A stretch of DNA of 64,000 bases from Labrenzia sp. PHM005 (GTDB lineage: Bacteria; Pseudomonadota; Alphaproteobacteria; Rhizobiales; Stappiaceae). Shown piece after piece: positions 8,398 through 17,721 of the stretch. Positions within the stretch are counted from its first letter, which is position 1; every line of letters starts with the position of its first letter. The position numbers and the translations under genes were made by a program. The notes under the pieces were generated by a model, which saw nothing but the letters and a program-made list of their open reading frames with translations, was not told the origin of the DNA and ran no database searches. Where the stretch lies: NCBI RefSeq assembly GCF_006517275.1, contig NZ_CP041191.1, positions 496,001 to 560,000 on the forward strand, read 5' to 3'.

Positions 8398-9774
8398 GTG
8401 CGAATTGTGAAGATTGCGTTCGTTCTCATCGTTTTGTGCTGCACACTACCGCTCGTGCTGCTTGTAAAGCGCTATGAAGTCCTTTCGCGCGTTTTCTGGA
8501 TTTCTTTTGGCGCAGCAGCGTTTTTTATGACCATCGTCCCGCTCCTTGATATCGGTGTGATCAATGCACCCGATGGTTGGGTTGGTTTTGTCTATGGCAT
8601 CGAAATATCCGTCGTAGATTACCTAGCCGTTGTTGCGTTCTTCGTCCTCCCGCGGCACAGGACCTCTTGGCTGTTTTTCCTTCCATTTGTTATTTTCACT
8701 GCCATCGCAGCGGTACCAGTGCCAAACGCCGCAAATCCAATGGTTGCGTCGTTCGGGGTGTGGCAATTTGCGAAGGTGTCCTTTATTGCCGCAATAGTTG
8801 CCCGAGCCTGCGCTTTTGAAGAAGTGCCTTACCTGCTCTTGCGCGGCATGGCGTTTGGCATTATGGCCCAATTGGTTGCATCCCTGTGGCAGCGTTTTGG
8901 TTTAGGATATACTCAAGCCCCAGGCCTTTTCCTGCATCAAAATACACTTGGGATGATCGCCCACTTCGTGCTTTATCCTTATCTGTTTATGCTCCTTACC
9001 CAAAGCCGAGGAACGTTCTGGAATGGCCTAGTAATTCTTTCCGTCTTGTGCTGCATCCTGTTAACTGCTTCTCGCGGGGCAGTTGGTTTTACGGTGATTG
9101 GTATTGGCCTCACCTTTGTGATCGCCTCACTGACTGGTCTAACCAACCGTATCATGGCAGCCGTCGCCCTGGCCGGACTCGTGGCTCTGGCACTTGCGCC
9201 CGCGACCTATATTGTTTTTGAAAAGAGATTTGAACGCTCTACACTCAGAGAAGATGTTTACGACGAGCGCGAAGCGTTCAACAGGGCCGCAGACTTAATA
9301 AGAGACGACTTTCCGGCAGGGGTCGGTTTTAGTCACTACACCTATACACTCAAGCGATACAATTATTCGCAGCTCGCAGGCGTTCACCAAAACGAAGGCA
9401 ATATTAACAATATCGTTCATGACGCCTACCGGCTGATCGGTGTTGAAACCGGGCGCGCGGGTCTGCTTTCATATTACGTTATGCTCGCAGTGCCTTTAAT
9501 CACTGCATTTTTTGTTGGATGGCGCCGCCGCCCGACGCCCGATGGTGGGTTGCTTTTAGGCTTTGGCATGGCATTGCTCATTGTATACCTCCACTCCCTA
9601 TTTGAATGGATTTTCCTGATCAAACAGGTGCAAATCGTATTTGCTATCGTAGTTGGCATGACGTTTGGAATTGCAAGTCGGAGCTATGCTGCTGAGCAAT
9701 CCATCCAACAAGTGACCGCCAGCATCAACACCAACGGTGTGCCCACGTTCAATGCCGGGGAATTGAGCAAATGA
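8398..9774 (+). CDS. Wzy-like O-antigen/exopolysaccharide polymerase (O-antigen ligase family)
   Basis: A 458-residue polytopic inner-membrane protein with at least ten hydrophobic segments and one large periplasmic loop (about residues 270-350). The LFLHQNTLGMIAH and LLTASRGAVG segments match the pattern of the O-antigen ligase/polymerase (Wzy_C) superfamily. It would join repeat units on the periplasmic side in the Wzx/Wzy pathway. The start is GTG at 8398 with AAGG just upstream. It is divergent from the GH9 gene with only about 100 bp between, so both promoters must be packed there. Polymerase and ligase cannot be separated by sequence alone; the neighbouring export genes favour polymerase. 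Confidence 0.82.
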   Translation: MRIVKIAFVLIVLCCTLPLVLLVKRYEVLSRVFWISFGAAAFFMTIVPLLDIGVINAPDGWVGFVYGIEISVVDYLAVVAFFVLPRHRTSWLFFLPFVIFTAIAAVPVPNAANPMVASFGVWQFAKVSFIAAIVARACAFEEVPYLLLRGMAFGIMAQLVASLWQRFGLGYTQAPGLFLHQNTLGMIAHFVLYPYLFMLLTQSRGTFWNGLVILSVLCCILLTASRGAVGFTVIGIGLTFVIASLTGLTNRIMAAVALAGLVALALAPATYIVFEKRFERSTLREDVYDEREAFNRAADLIRDDFPAGVGFSHYTYTLKRYNYSQLAGVHQNEGNINNIVHDAYRLIGVETGRAGLLSYYVMLAVPLITAFFVGWRRRPTPDGGLLLGFGMALLIVYLHSLFEWIFLIKQVQIVFAIVVGMTFGIASRSYAAEQSIQQVTASINTNGVPTFNAGELSK

Positions 9775-9945
9775 ACAGGTTTACTCTTGGTGGCTCGGAA
9801 TCACGCGTACGAGCGTATAGGTTTCCGTAACCATAAGGATCGATATACTGTTACAAATTTCAATGGTTAGATTTCATTCGGCTCGTTTTTACAATTTTGA
9901 ACTAAATCCGACACTCACAGTGCTACGATCATACCTAAAGTATAT

Positions 9946-11262
9946 GTGGTGGAGCGGGAATTGCGGTTTATTCCGAACACAAATACGAGACGATTTTCAA
10001 CAGAGACAGTCGGCATTTTTCTATTGCTGGTTTTCGCGCTGCCGGTGCTCAGTTTAGGCGGTTCGAACCCGACTGCAGCTAATGAATACAGTCTCGGTAT
10101 TCAGGACCGTCTGCGTATCTATGTGGCAGAGTGGCCTGCCCTTACCGATGAATTTGAAGTTGGCGCTTCTGGCAGTGTGGTGCTGCCTATTGTGGGCGAG
10201 GTAAACGCAGCAGGTCTTGCTCCCAGAGAGCTGGCCATGGAGATCGCTGAACGACTCCAAGAGCAAGCCAAACTTCGAACGCTTCCAAATGTAGCCGTCG
10301 ACATCTCAGCCTACCGGCCGTTTTACATTCTAGGAGCAGTTACATCGCCCGGAGAATACGCATATCGGCCTGGAATGCTGGTGCTCAATGCATTGAGTAT
10401 TGCCGGAGGTGTCTATCGTCCGCCTAGCCAGTCGGAATGGGGCCTTGAAAGCTCCGCTATCAACACCTTGGGTGAACTCAGAACACTTAGAAGCCAAGCC
10501 GCCGATCTGGAAGCGGAAAAAATCCGTTATCAAGCTCAAGCAAAAGGGGAAACACAGTTTCCGTCGTTTCCAGAGAATGCCGCCCCAAATCTTGCTCGGG
10601 CGCTCGCGGAGCAAGCTCTGCTGTTTAGAGCTTCGCTTCAACGGTTTAATAATGAGAAGAAATCACTGACAACGGCGATTACGTTATTTGAGGGTCAAAT
10701 CACTCTGCTAAACCAGCAGTTAGAAGACGCCAAACTCAAACTGGATTCATTCCAAACGGAGTTGGAGAAGATTCAGAACTTGATCAAAGAGGGCTACGGT
10801 TCGCCTCGTCTGCTACCGCTCAACCGCGAAATCGCTGATGGACAGTTGGAGAAAAAGCGGCTTGAGATTGGACTCTTGCGCGCAAAACAGGAGCTTGAGA
10901 CGGCGCGTATTGAGCTTCGAGATCATGAAGCGAACTACCTCGGCGACGCGGAAACGCAACTTGTGAGGATAAGGTCTGAGTTGCGGGCCAATCTAGAACG
11001 AGTCAAGACGCAGGAGAGCCTTGTCAATTCCGCAAGCGGTTTCACAGACCGGCAGCAGCTCGATAATCAGATTAGCCTGCCACAGAGTCTTAAGTTTACG
11101 ATCATTCGTACGGTCAGCGGTGAGGTTCAAACGCTGAACGCCGAGGAAACGACAAGTGTTGACCCCGGCGATATCGTGAAGGTCGCACGCTTTGGAGACG
11201 ACGACTTGTCCGGAGCAATTCCTCAGAGAGTTTCATCCGGCAGTCTTCGACTTGGAGAATAA
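9946..11262 (+). CDS. Polysaccharide export protein, ExoF/Wza-like (OPX family)
   Basis: 438 residues with an N-terminal hydrophobic segment that can serve as a signal sequence. YSLGIQDRLRIYV and the following stretch form the polysaccharide-export (Poly_export) domain, then a SLBB-like part with YILGAVTSPGEY. Residues from about 180 to 380 are rich in Leu/Glu/Lys heptads and predict a long coiled coil, as in rhizobial ExoF rather than enteric Wza. No lipobox Cys is visible. It should connect the inner-membrane co-polymerase with the outer membrane. The start is GTG at 9946 with no strong Shine-Dalgarno sequence. The co-polymerase gene follows after 6 bp, so the two are co-transcribed. Confidence 0.85.
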   Translation: MVERELRFIPNTNTRRFSTETVGIFLLLVFALPVLSLGGSNPTAANEYSLGIQDRLRIYVAEWPALTDEFEVGASGSVVLPIVGEVNAAGLAPRELAMEIAERLQEQAKLRTLPNVAVDISAYRPFYILGAVTSPGEYAYRPGMLVLNALSIAGGVYRPPSQSEWGLESSAINTLGELRTLRSQAADLEAEKIRYQAQAKGETQFPSFPENAAPNLARALAEQALLFRASLQRFNNEKKSLTTAITLFEGQITLLNQQLEDAKLKLDSFQTELEKIQNLIKEGYGSPRLLPLNREIADGQLEKKRLEIGLLRAKQELETARIELRDHEANYLGDAETQLVRIRSELRANLERVKTQESLVNSASGFTDRQQLDNQISLPQSLKFTIIRTVSGEVQTLNAEETTSVDPGDIVKVARFGDDDLSGAIPQRVSSGSLRLGE

Positions 11263-11268
11263 GATAAA

Positions 11269-12840
11269 TTGGACGTTCCTTCTCTTCCAAAAACAGCTGC
11301 AAGATCGCTGCCCGTATCAAACGGCTCTACTTATGACTGGCAGTGGATGGCACGCGCTCTGATCGAGCGTTCGTGGGTGGTCATTCTCATACCGGCGATT
11401 TTTTGTGTATTGGCAGTCGCTTATGTGCTTGTTAGACCTGCTACGTTTCAGGCATCCGCAACACTGGATGTTGTAAACTTGCGCCTTTTGCCAGGTGGAG
11501 GCTCAGGTGTGTTTCTGCCCGAAGTTCAAGCCTTGCCGACGTTTCTTGACACGCAGCAACAGATTATCGGGTCAACCTCAATCATCACAGCAGCGATTGA
11601 TGCTTTGGAAGGCACACCCTCAGAAAATGAATTTGACGGCGCAAAAACTGTTTCAGCTATCAAGGAATTGGAAGCTTTCCGTCGAGGGTTGATTGTTTCC
11701 CGTATAGGGCAAAGCAATCTCATTAATATAGGCTTCCGCTCCGACGATCCGCAAACGTCAGCAAATACAGTGAATGCAGTTGTCGATGCGTATCTGGCCA
11801 AACTGGAACAGGACCGACTGGAAACCGCGGAAGCGGCAAGCGGCTGGCTTCAGGAGCAACTTCGTTCTGTCGGACCAAGGGCAACGGTTGTATCAGCGGC
11901 CTACCCGCCAATCCACAAGAGCAACACACGAGGTCTGCATATCATAGCTGTCGCGGGTATAATCGGTGGTTTCATAGGCCTGTTTTCCGCCCTTATGTTG
12001 TCTTTCTTTGACAAGCGTATCCGAAACCCAGAGCAGCTCGCCGGGATCATCGGACAGCCCTGCCTTGGAGTGGACAAGTCAAATCCTCAGACAAAAAAGA
12101 AGACTGGCGCTCTGGCCGCAGATAATGCCCCCCCGGCGTTTCACGCCAAGGGTGAGTTTGATAACTCGGCTCTGTTCAATGTTGCGTCGCTGATACAAAG
12201 TTCAGCTTCGGAAACCGGCAACCGTATGCGCTATGTCGGAATTACGTCACTGCAAAAGGAAAACAGCAGTACTGTGGTCTCCGAGCAACTAGCGCGTCTT
12301 ATTTCAGCGCCTGATCACAAAGTCCTATTGGTTGACGCAGACCCGTACGGAAGTGGTACTTCGTCCGAAAACAGTATTTCGGAGAGTGGGCGAGGTTTGA
12401 TCGATATGCTTGTGGGCAATGGCTCATTATCCGAAGAGAACGTCAAAAAGGAAACGGATACCGGTCTTTCGATCCTTTCCGTTGGCACTGTCAAAAACCC
12501 TCAACAGGCCGGACAACAGATCTGGTCCGATAGATTGCGGGAATTGAAACCCTCATTCCGCCAATATGATTTGGTGATTTTCAATTTGCCGCCGTTGTTT
12601 GCTTCAGCAGATGTTGGCGCGGCGTCCAAGTATCTTGATTCTATCGTTTTCGTCGCTGAATGGGCGAAGACATCACAATCTGACCTGGCAACCGCACTCG
12701 ACTTGAACCCGGCCATTCATAAGAAAATTATCGGCTCCGTTCTGATAAATGCCAAAGAGAACCCGTTGATTTTTCTGTTTTCGCCAGTGGCAAATTTTTT
12801 GCGAAAGCAAAGGGTATTTCTATCCGGTGCCGCTAAGTGA
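11269..12840 (+). CDS. Wzz/ExoP-like polysaccharide co-polymerase with degenerate BY-kinase domain
   Basis: 523 residues from a TTG start preceded by GGAG. It has a Wzz domain with a first transmembrane helix near residues 35-55, a periplasmic part, a proline-bearing second helix near residues 222-245, and a C-terminal BY-kinase-like domain. Two features are odd. The periplasmic part jumps from ASGWLQEQL straight to RSVGPRATVVSAAYPP, so the long coiled coil usual in ExoP/Wzc is missing in frame. In the kinase domain the Walker A position (about 324-335) reads SLQKENSST without GK(S/T), Walker A' VLLVDADP is kept, and Walker B reads LVIFNLPP with Asn for Asp. No Tyr cluster follows. It probably controls chain length and export without kinase activity. 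Confidence 0.85.
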   Translation: MDVPSLPKTAARSLPVSNGSTYDWQWMARALIERSWVVILIPAIFCVLAVAYVLVRPATFQASATLDVVNLRLLPGGGSGVFLPEVQALPTFLDTQQQIIGSTSIITAAIDALEGTPSENEFDGAKTVSAIKELEAFRRGLIVSRIGQSNLINIGFRSDDPQTSANTVNAVVDAYLAKLEQDRLETAEAASGWLQEQLRSVGPRATVVSAAYPPIHKSNTRGLHIIAVAGIIGGFIGLFSALMLSFFDKRIRNPEQLAGIIGQPCLGVDKSNPQTKKKTGALAADNAPPAFHAKGEFDNSALFNVASLIQSSASETGNRMRYVGITSLQKENSSTVVSEQLARLISAPDHKVLLVDADPYGSGTSSENSISESGRGLIDMLVGNGSLSEENVKKETDTGLSILSVGTVKNPQQAGQQIWSDRLRELKPSFRQYDLVIFNLPPLFASADVGAASKYLDSIVFVAEWAKTSQSDLATALDLNPAIHKKIIGSVLINAKENPLIFLFSPVANFLRKQRVFLSGAAK

Positions 12841-14090
12841 CATCACAAACCTCGTGCTCCAATAAGCCGAACAGCATTGCAATCGGTTACGTTCTGAACA
12901 CGTATCCTGTCCCCAGCGCGACTTTCATTCGGCGGGAGATCCACGCTCTTGAGGATTTGGGGTTCAAAGTCACAAGGTTTGCCTGCCGAAAATTTGCGGA
13001 GGACCTTGTAGATCCAAAAGATCAGAGCGAAGCTGCACGAACTGAGTATTTGCTGGACGGAAGACTTACCGACCTCCTGCTGGCGTCCGTACGCGAGCTT
13101 CTCACGAACTTCACTGGTTTTTGGCGAGCGCTCCCGGTTTGGAAACAACTGGTCTCGAATGCCGGAGGGGGTTTCGTCCGGCATGTCGCATACTTAATGC
13201 AAGCAGCAAGCCTCCGCCAAAAGGCAAGGCGGGCCGGAGTTCAGCATCTCCATGCACATTTTGGAACCAACGCCGCCGCTATCGCGATGCTGTCGCATTC
13301 TCTGGGCGGGCCCAACTACAGTTTCACAGCTCATGGCCCGAATGAGTTTGAAAATCCGCCGAAACAGAGTTTTGCGCTGAAAATCCAAAATGCAGCCTTC
13401 GTGTTGGCCATTTCGGATTACTGCAAAAATCTACTCGCCAGTTTCACCCAAATGACTGAGGACGTTCAGAAAATTCATATTGCGCGCTGCGGATTAGAAT
13501 TGGCCGAGTACGGTCCACAGCTCCCCGTCACCTCCACCAACAACACCTTTGTCTGCGTTGGAAGGCTATGCCCCGAAAAAGGACAGGTCCATATTCCTGC
13601 TGCTGTTTCGACACTGATAGCGGACTTTCCCGATATCAAAGTCATCCTGGTTGGCGACGGAGAGAGCCGCGCTGATGTGGAAGCTGCGATCAAAGAACAT
13701 GCCGTCGAGCAACATGTCATCATGCATGGGTGGGGCTCAAACTCGGAAGTCCAAGACTTCATAAAGTCGTCACGCGCCCTTGTTCTCCCGAGTTATGCAG
13801 AAGGTCTTCCGATCGTTTTGATGGAGGCTTTGGCCCTGACCCGCCCAGTCATAACGACAACAATTGCAGGCATTCCAGAACTGGTGGATGCCTCTTGCGG
13901 CTGGCTGATTGAGCCGGGCGATGAAGAAGCATTGGCGAACGCATTCCGCTCTGCCCTGTCGGAAGATCCCAAAACACTCCAGGCCATGGGCGAGGCCGGT
14001 CATCAGCGCGTCACGGCCATGCACGATGTCAGCAAGCTGGCAAAAAACATTGGACATCACATAACCAATACCCTCGCTTCGCACGACTAA
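12837..14090 (+). CDS. Glycosyltransferase family 4
   Basis: 417 residues with the GT-B two-domain fold. The N-terminal half contains YVLNTYPVPSATFIRREI, typical of the WcaL/AmsK-like colanic-acid transferases, and HLHAHFGT. The C-terminal half has the donor-site pattern FVCVGRLCPEKGQ, then LVLPSYAEGLPIVLMEALA, which is the E-x7-E region of GT4. It would add a sugar to the growing repeat unit in the cytoplasm. Its GTG start overlaps the stop of the co-polymerase gene by 4 bp (GTGA), so translation is coupled and it belongs to the polymerase/export transcript. The donor sugar cannot be read from the sequence. Confidence 0.88.
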   Translation: MTSQTSCSNKPNSIAIGYVLNTYPVPSATFIRREIHALEDLGFKVTRFACRKFAEDLVDPKDQSEAARTEYLLDGRLTDLLLASVRELLTNFTGFWRALPVWKQLVSNAGGGFVRHVAYLMQAASLRQKARRAGVQHLHAHFGTNAAAIAMLSHSLGGPNYSFTAHGPNEFENPPKQSFALKIQNAAFVLAISDYCKNLLASFTQMTEDVQKIHIARCGLELAEYGPQLPVTSTNNTFVCVGRLCPEKGQVHIPAAVSTLIADFPDIKVILVGDGESRADVEAAIKEHAVEQHVIMHGWGSNSEVQDFIKSSRALVLPSYAEGLPIVLMEALALTRPVITTTIAGIPELVDASCGWLIEPGDEEALANAFRSALSEDPKTLQAMGEAGHQRVTAMHDVSKLAKNIGHHITNTLASHD

Positions 14091-14191
14091 CGTGAATTAA
14101 GAGTATCAAGCTCAAGAACAGCTCCCGCAGTAATTTGAAACGGCACATCACCATTCACTAAGCTGTCTTTTTGAATTGAGCCCCAGTTGTC

Positions 14192-14902
14192 TCATGCTTT
14201 ATTTGTGACCTTGCCCTCGTTTAGTACAGTCAACACCTCTTGTTTGCACAACTCAGAAGCAGCTTTGCGACGGTAAAAAACATAGCTCTTGGTGAAACCG
14301 AACTTTCGTTCTGTCCAAATCTCTGCATCTGGAAAGAGTGATTCCAGCTCGTTTTTTAAGACTACGGTTGTTTCCATCATCATTTCAGTCCAGGCAGGAA
14401 GGCGATTGTGCCACCGCCTCAAAAAGAAACGTCGTACAAACTCAGGATAAAACCACCAAAAAAGCATGTAACAATGAGCTTCTACGGGAAACCAGATCGA
14501 TGGCGTCTGTACCCAATACAGAGGCGCTAGACGTCGGACTTCTTTCGCCATGTCTGCACGCTTCAATCTGTCCCCGACATGCTCTATCACACTGTTAGAA
14601 AAGACAATGTCGAAGCTATTGTCTGCAGGTAATTTCACATGACAAGCATCTCCCTCAAGGATGGTAATGGTATGCCGAGATACGGGAGGGATTAAAGAAT
14701 TATACCCCGGAAGATTCATGATGGTAATATTCAACGGTACAGGGCAATCGTCCCAGAACTGTGGTGCGCCTCCAAGATCCAGTATGCGCTCTCCACCACA
14801 AATTCCCATACGGCAAATGAAGGTGTTCATTCGGTATTTCCGCATTCGTTTCGAAAACACCGTTTTCAAAGGCTGGACAACACTAAACTTCATAAACTGC
14901 AT
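14192..14902 (-). CDS. Class I SAM-dependent methyltransferase
   Basis: About 236 residues. GGERILDLGGAPQFW is motif I for S-adenosylmethionine binding, TILEGDACHVKLP fits motif II, and FDIVFSNSVIEHV is the post-II/III region of the UbiE-like methyltransferase fold. The C-terminal part is rich in Trp and aromatic residues and may form an amphipathic surface. I chose ATG 14902, preceded by GAGG nine bases away; the frame is open to 14923. It lies between exopolysaccharide genes and could methylate a sugar or cap the glycan, but the substrate is inferred from context only. It is convergent with the upstream GT4 and has the same orientation as the GT2 gene to its right. Confidence 0.75.
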   Translation of the reverse strand: MQFMKFSVVQPLKTVFSKRMRKYRMNTFICRMGICGGERILDLGGAPQFWDDCPVPLNITIMNLPGYNSLIPPVSRHTITILEGDACHVKLPADNSFDIVFSNSVIEHVGDRLKRADMAKEVRRLAPLYWVQTPSIWFPVEAHCYMLFWWFYPEFVRRFFLRRWHNRLPAWTEMMMETTVVLKNELESLFPDAEIWTERKFGFTKSYVFYRRKAASELCKQEVLTVLNEGKVTNKA

Positions 14903-15051
14903 GCTTAACGGCCTCATGTGCATAAATACATCAGTCTTGTACCAGGCTTCTCCCTAAAACGACGCGCTAGGACACTAGGTAAACGGAAAATATGTCCTTA
15001 GTATTTTCTTATGCTATTGATAATGAATAACACGCTATCCAAAGCGCAAAT

Positions 15052-16023
15052 CTATTTATATTCAATAAGTGTTGCCCTGCGGGCGAGATGCCTATTCAAA
15101 TGAAACATCAACACGCCCCTTGCTTCTGCAAACTTCCCTAAAACGTCGTAAAAACCGATCAAAGCAGGTTGACCGTTCTTAGAGGAGCGAATTGCTAATC
15201 TGGCAATTTGTGCTGGATATGCCAGCAACAACAGCCAAGTTTCTGGAAAGAGAAAGCCGCCAAGACCAGCGATCACAGGAAGAACACCGCCCCAGAAAAC
15301 GGCCCGAACGACATTTGTTTGCCAGATTTTCTTTGGTGAATTTCGGTGCCGCCAGGAAACTTCCGCGAATGCGTGCCCAGCCCGGACCGAACGTTTCCAC
15401 CATTGGGTTATCCGGTGCATATTGGCATCGTGGAGGGTCATCTCTGCGTCAAGCCGCCAGATTCTCCAGCCCTTCTCCCGCAGTCGCAAGCACATCTCCG
15501 GTTCTTCACCAGCGATCAGGTCATCATGGTATCCACCGACATCATTGAACGCTGATCCGCGGACCAAGCAGTCTCCCCCGCATTCCTGCCGCTCGCCGAT
15601 CGGAGTATTCCACTCAATATCGCACATGGTGTTGTAAATAGAAGCTTCGGGAAACCGTTCCCGCCGCCGGCCAAACACAACCGCGACATCAGGGTTCGTC
15701 TCCAAAAACTCCTGAGCGGCCTTTAGCCAACCTGCATCCAATTGACAGTCTCCGTCAATGAACTGAATGAAATCGGTACTTGGATAGTCTCGAAGAAGCC
15801 TGCGATAACCAGCGTTTCGGGCCCGGGCTGCGGTGAAGGGGCGATCCGACGGTAAGATTTCAACTTGAAAACCGGCATCCTCGGCCCATTGGACGCTATC
15901 GTCCGTTGATCCGGAATCGACATACACGATCCGGTCAGACCGCCCTTGAACAGATCGTATGCAGGTCTGAAACCGCTCACCTTCGTTCCGGCCTATGATC
16001 ACGATTCCGATCGTCATCCACAT
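15052..16023 (-). CDS. Glycosyltransferase family 2
   Basis: About 323 residues. It begins with IGIVIIGRNEG and has YVDSGSTDDS and FIDGDCQ, the GT-A nucleotide-sugar and DxD-like metal sites, followed by GGYHDDLIAGEEPEMCLRLR, the acceptor-site region with the catalytic carboxylate. The C-terminal 80 residues carry hydrophobic segments that probably anchor it to the membrane. The start is uncertain: ATG at 16023 or 16017, with the open frame reaching 16047. It follows the flippase gene in the same direction with little or no gap, so the two are probably translated from one mRNA. Confidence 0.85.
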   Translation of the reverse strand: MWMTIGIVIIGRNEGERFQTCIRSVQGRSDRIVYVDSGSTDDSVQWAEDAGFQVEILPSDRPFTAARARNAGYRRLLRDYPSTDFIQFIDGDCQLDAGWLKAAQEFLETNPDVAVVFGRRRERFPEASIYNTMCDIEWNTPIGERQECGGDCLVRGSAFNDVGGYHDDLIAGEEPEMCLRLREKGWRIWRLDAEMTLHDANMHRITQWWKRSVRAGHAFAEVSWRHRNSPKKIWQTNVVRAVFWGGVLPVIAGLGGFLFPETWLLLLAYPAQIARLAIRSSKNGQPALIGFYDVLGKFAEARGVLMFHLNRHLARRATLIEYK

Positions 16024-16036
16024 AGATCCATTATCA

Positions 16037-17392
16037 TCACACCGCACCAGTTGAAAGGAGCGGGAAAACAGCCTCTAGCGATGTTCCATAGCCTGCTGCT
16101 GCGCGTCCCCACATCAAACCCGCTGTTGCCGCTATGACAATCAACGTCATTAACAAGTCATGCCAAAGGAAGGATGTCTTCTCCCGAACAGCTCCAACCG
16201 CAAGCGGCAGATAACGAATGACTTCGCCAGCAGCTAAACCTATCAATGCACCGGGAAGCCCCAGCCATTGGTAACCCAACGGAAGTAAAAGGAGGATACC
16301 AACCAGCTTGAAAGAGTTTGCCACCACGCCGTAAACAGGTTTGCTCAGCCCAAGAAGGGTATATTCTGAAAACCTGGATATAATTGCGCCCCATGTGCCG
16401 ACGAGAAGCATGGAGAGGATCCAGCCTGCATCTGCATAACGCGGGTCGTAAATGATCCATACGGCAACATCTGAAAAAGCAATACCGAAAGCAACGCCGA
16501 AGGCCGCCAGCGTTAGAAGCTTTGTTCTGAGCGCAAGAAGGTCTGTACGTATCTCGGAACGCGTCGCCGCATGTTTGGCGGATACCATCGGAAAAATAAG
16601 CGAATATCCCAGTCGCCCGGCCAAAAACGCAGGTAGATCCGCGATCGTTCGAGCGATGGCGTAAACGCCTACGGTTGCCAGGGGAATGGTCTTGGCCAAG
16701 TATAATTTATCGAAATTCATACAAAGAAACGACAATAAGGACGACAGGAACATCCATTTCCCGAACGAAAAGATCTCACGGACATAACCCCGGTTCCATT
16801 CTAACCAGTTCCGCGCCCTAGGAAGGAGATAGCTGAGCCCGACCCGGAAGAATGCGGCAAACAGTCCAGAAATCAGGATCGACCATATTGTTGGGCTCAT
16901 ATAGGCAAAGAAGATGATTAGCATTGCAGTCACGAAATCGCACGAAAGCTCGAAAAGGTTCATGCGCGCAAACTGAAGGTTCCGCTGCAGATAGAAGATA
17001 GACGTCGACGTCAGACCAAGAATGATGATCGTAACCGCGCTCAGTTGAATTGCAGTCGCCTGAATCTCATACAAATTGGCCAATGGATAAGCTGCGACAC
17101 AAAGGATCGCGCACAAAAAGAGAGACCGCACAAACTGCAAGGTCCAAGCGGCGTTTTGGAAAGACCGATCGTCAGCGTTCCGGCTACGGACAACATTCTG
17201 CGCAAGGCCCACATCGGTCAAAAGTTCGATGCCTGATCTGAAAGTTGAAAGCACCATAGCAATGCCGAAGATTTCCGGCGTGATGAGCCTTGACAGCACC
17301 ACATTGGAGATAAAGCGTATTCCGGTCGTTCCACCAAAAGAGGCGATTGTCCATATCGCCCCGGTCATCGCTTTCTTTTGCGTAATCGCCAC
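16037..17392 (-). CDS. Wzx-like oligosaccharide flippase (PST family)
   Basis: 451 residues with about 12-14 hydrophobic segments and few charged loops, in the MATE/PST (Polysacc_synt) pattern. It opens with AITQKKAMTGAIWTIAS and FISNVVLSRLITPEIFG, a signature typical of lipopolysaccharide/exopolysaccharide flippases related to WzxC. It would move undecaprenyl-linked repeat units to the periplasm for the polymerase at 8398. The start is GTG at 17392 with GAGG ten bases upstream. It is divergent from the WecB/CpsF-type gene at 17722 across a 329-bp AT-rich gap. Confidence 0.85.
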   Translation of the reverse strand: MAITQKKAMTGAIWTIASFGGTTGIRFISNVVLSRLITPEIFGIAMVLSTFRSGIELLTDVGLAQNVVRSRNADDRSFQNAAWTLQFVRSLFLCAILCVAAYPLANLYEIQATAIQLSAVTIIILGLTSTSIFYLQRNLQFARMNLFELSCDFVTAMLIIFFAYMSPTIWSILISGLFAAFFRVGLSYLLPRARNWLEWNRGYVREIFSFGKWMFLSSLLSFLCMNFDKLYLAKTIPLATVGVYAIARTIADLPAFLAGRLGYSLIFPMVSAKHAATRSEIRTDLLALRTKLLTLAAFGVAFGIAFSDVAVWIIYDPRYADAGWILSMLLVGTWGAIISRFSEYTLLGLSKPVYGVVANSFKLVGILLLLPLGYQWLGLPGALIGLAAGEVIRYLPLAVGAVREKTSFLWHDLLMTLIVIAATAGLMWGRAAAGYGTSLEAVFPLLSTGAV

Positions 17393-17721
17393 TTGGGCTA
17401 AGCCTCTCGAAACAAAGTATGAATCACCTCGACAATTGGACGAGATGATGCGCTTTCTTTAAACATGCGTTTTCTAACTTGTCGATTTTTGGGAGCTATG
17501 TTTTTTGTTTCCGCAATTGAAGTAGCCAGTTATTAAGGATCCAATCGCGATCTCATTGAAGGAGCCTTAGATACTGTATATCTTTCAGCTGGTTAAAAAA
17601 TCTGTCTTTCTAACCTAATACACGCCTGCTTGCAGTTTGTTAATCTCGTTTACATATATGCAAAATATTGAGATTTCTGAGGTTTTCCAATCCCGGAATT
17701 GGCCCCTGTTGAACGAGTCAC
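17393..17721. promoter_or_regulatory. AT-rich divergent intergenic region in the exopolysaccharide locus
   Basis: No gene is seen. The region separates the minus-strand flippase/GT2 genes from the plus-strand WecB/CpsF and GT4 genes and is clearly more AT-rich than its neighbours. It must carry promoters for both directions. I see several TTGxxx and TATxxT words but no pair convincing enough to name. Confidence 0.4.

Noticed and set aside
11269..12840. Frameshifted or pseudogene ExoP
   Set aside because: One continuous frame with both transmembrane segments and a full C-terminal fold, translationally coupled to the next gene; better explained as a shortened functional variant.
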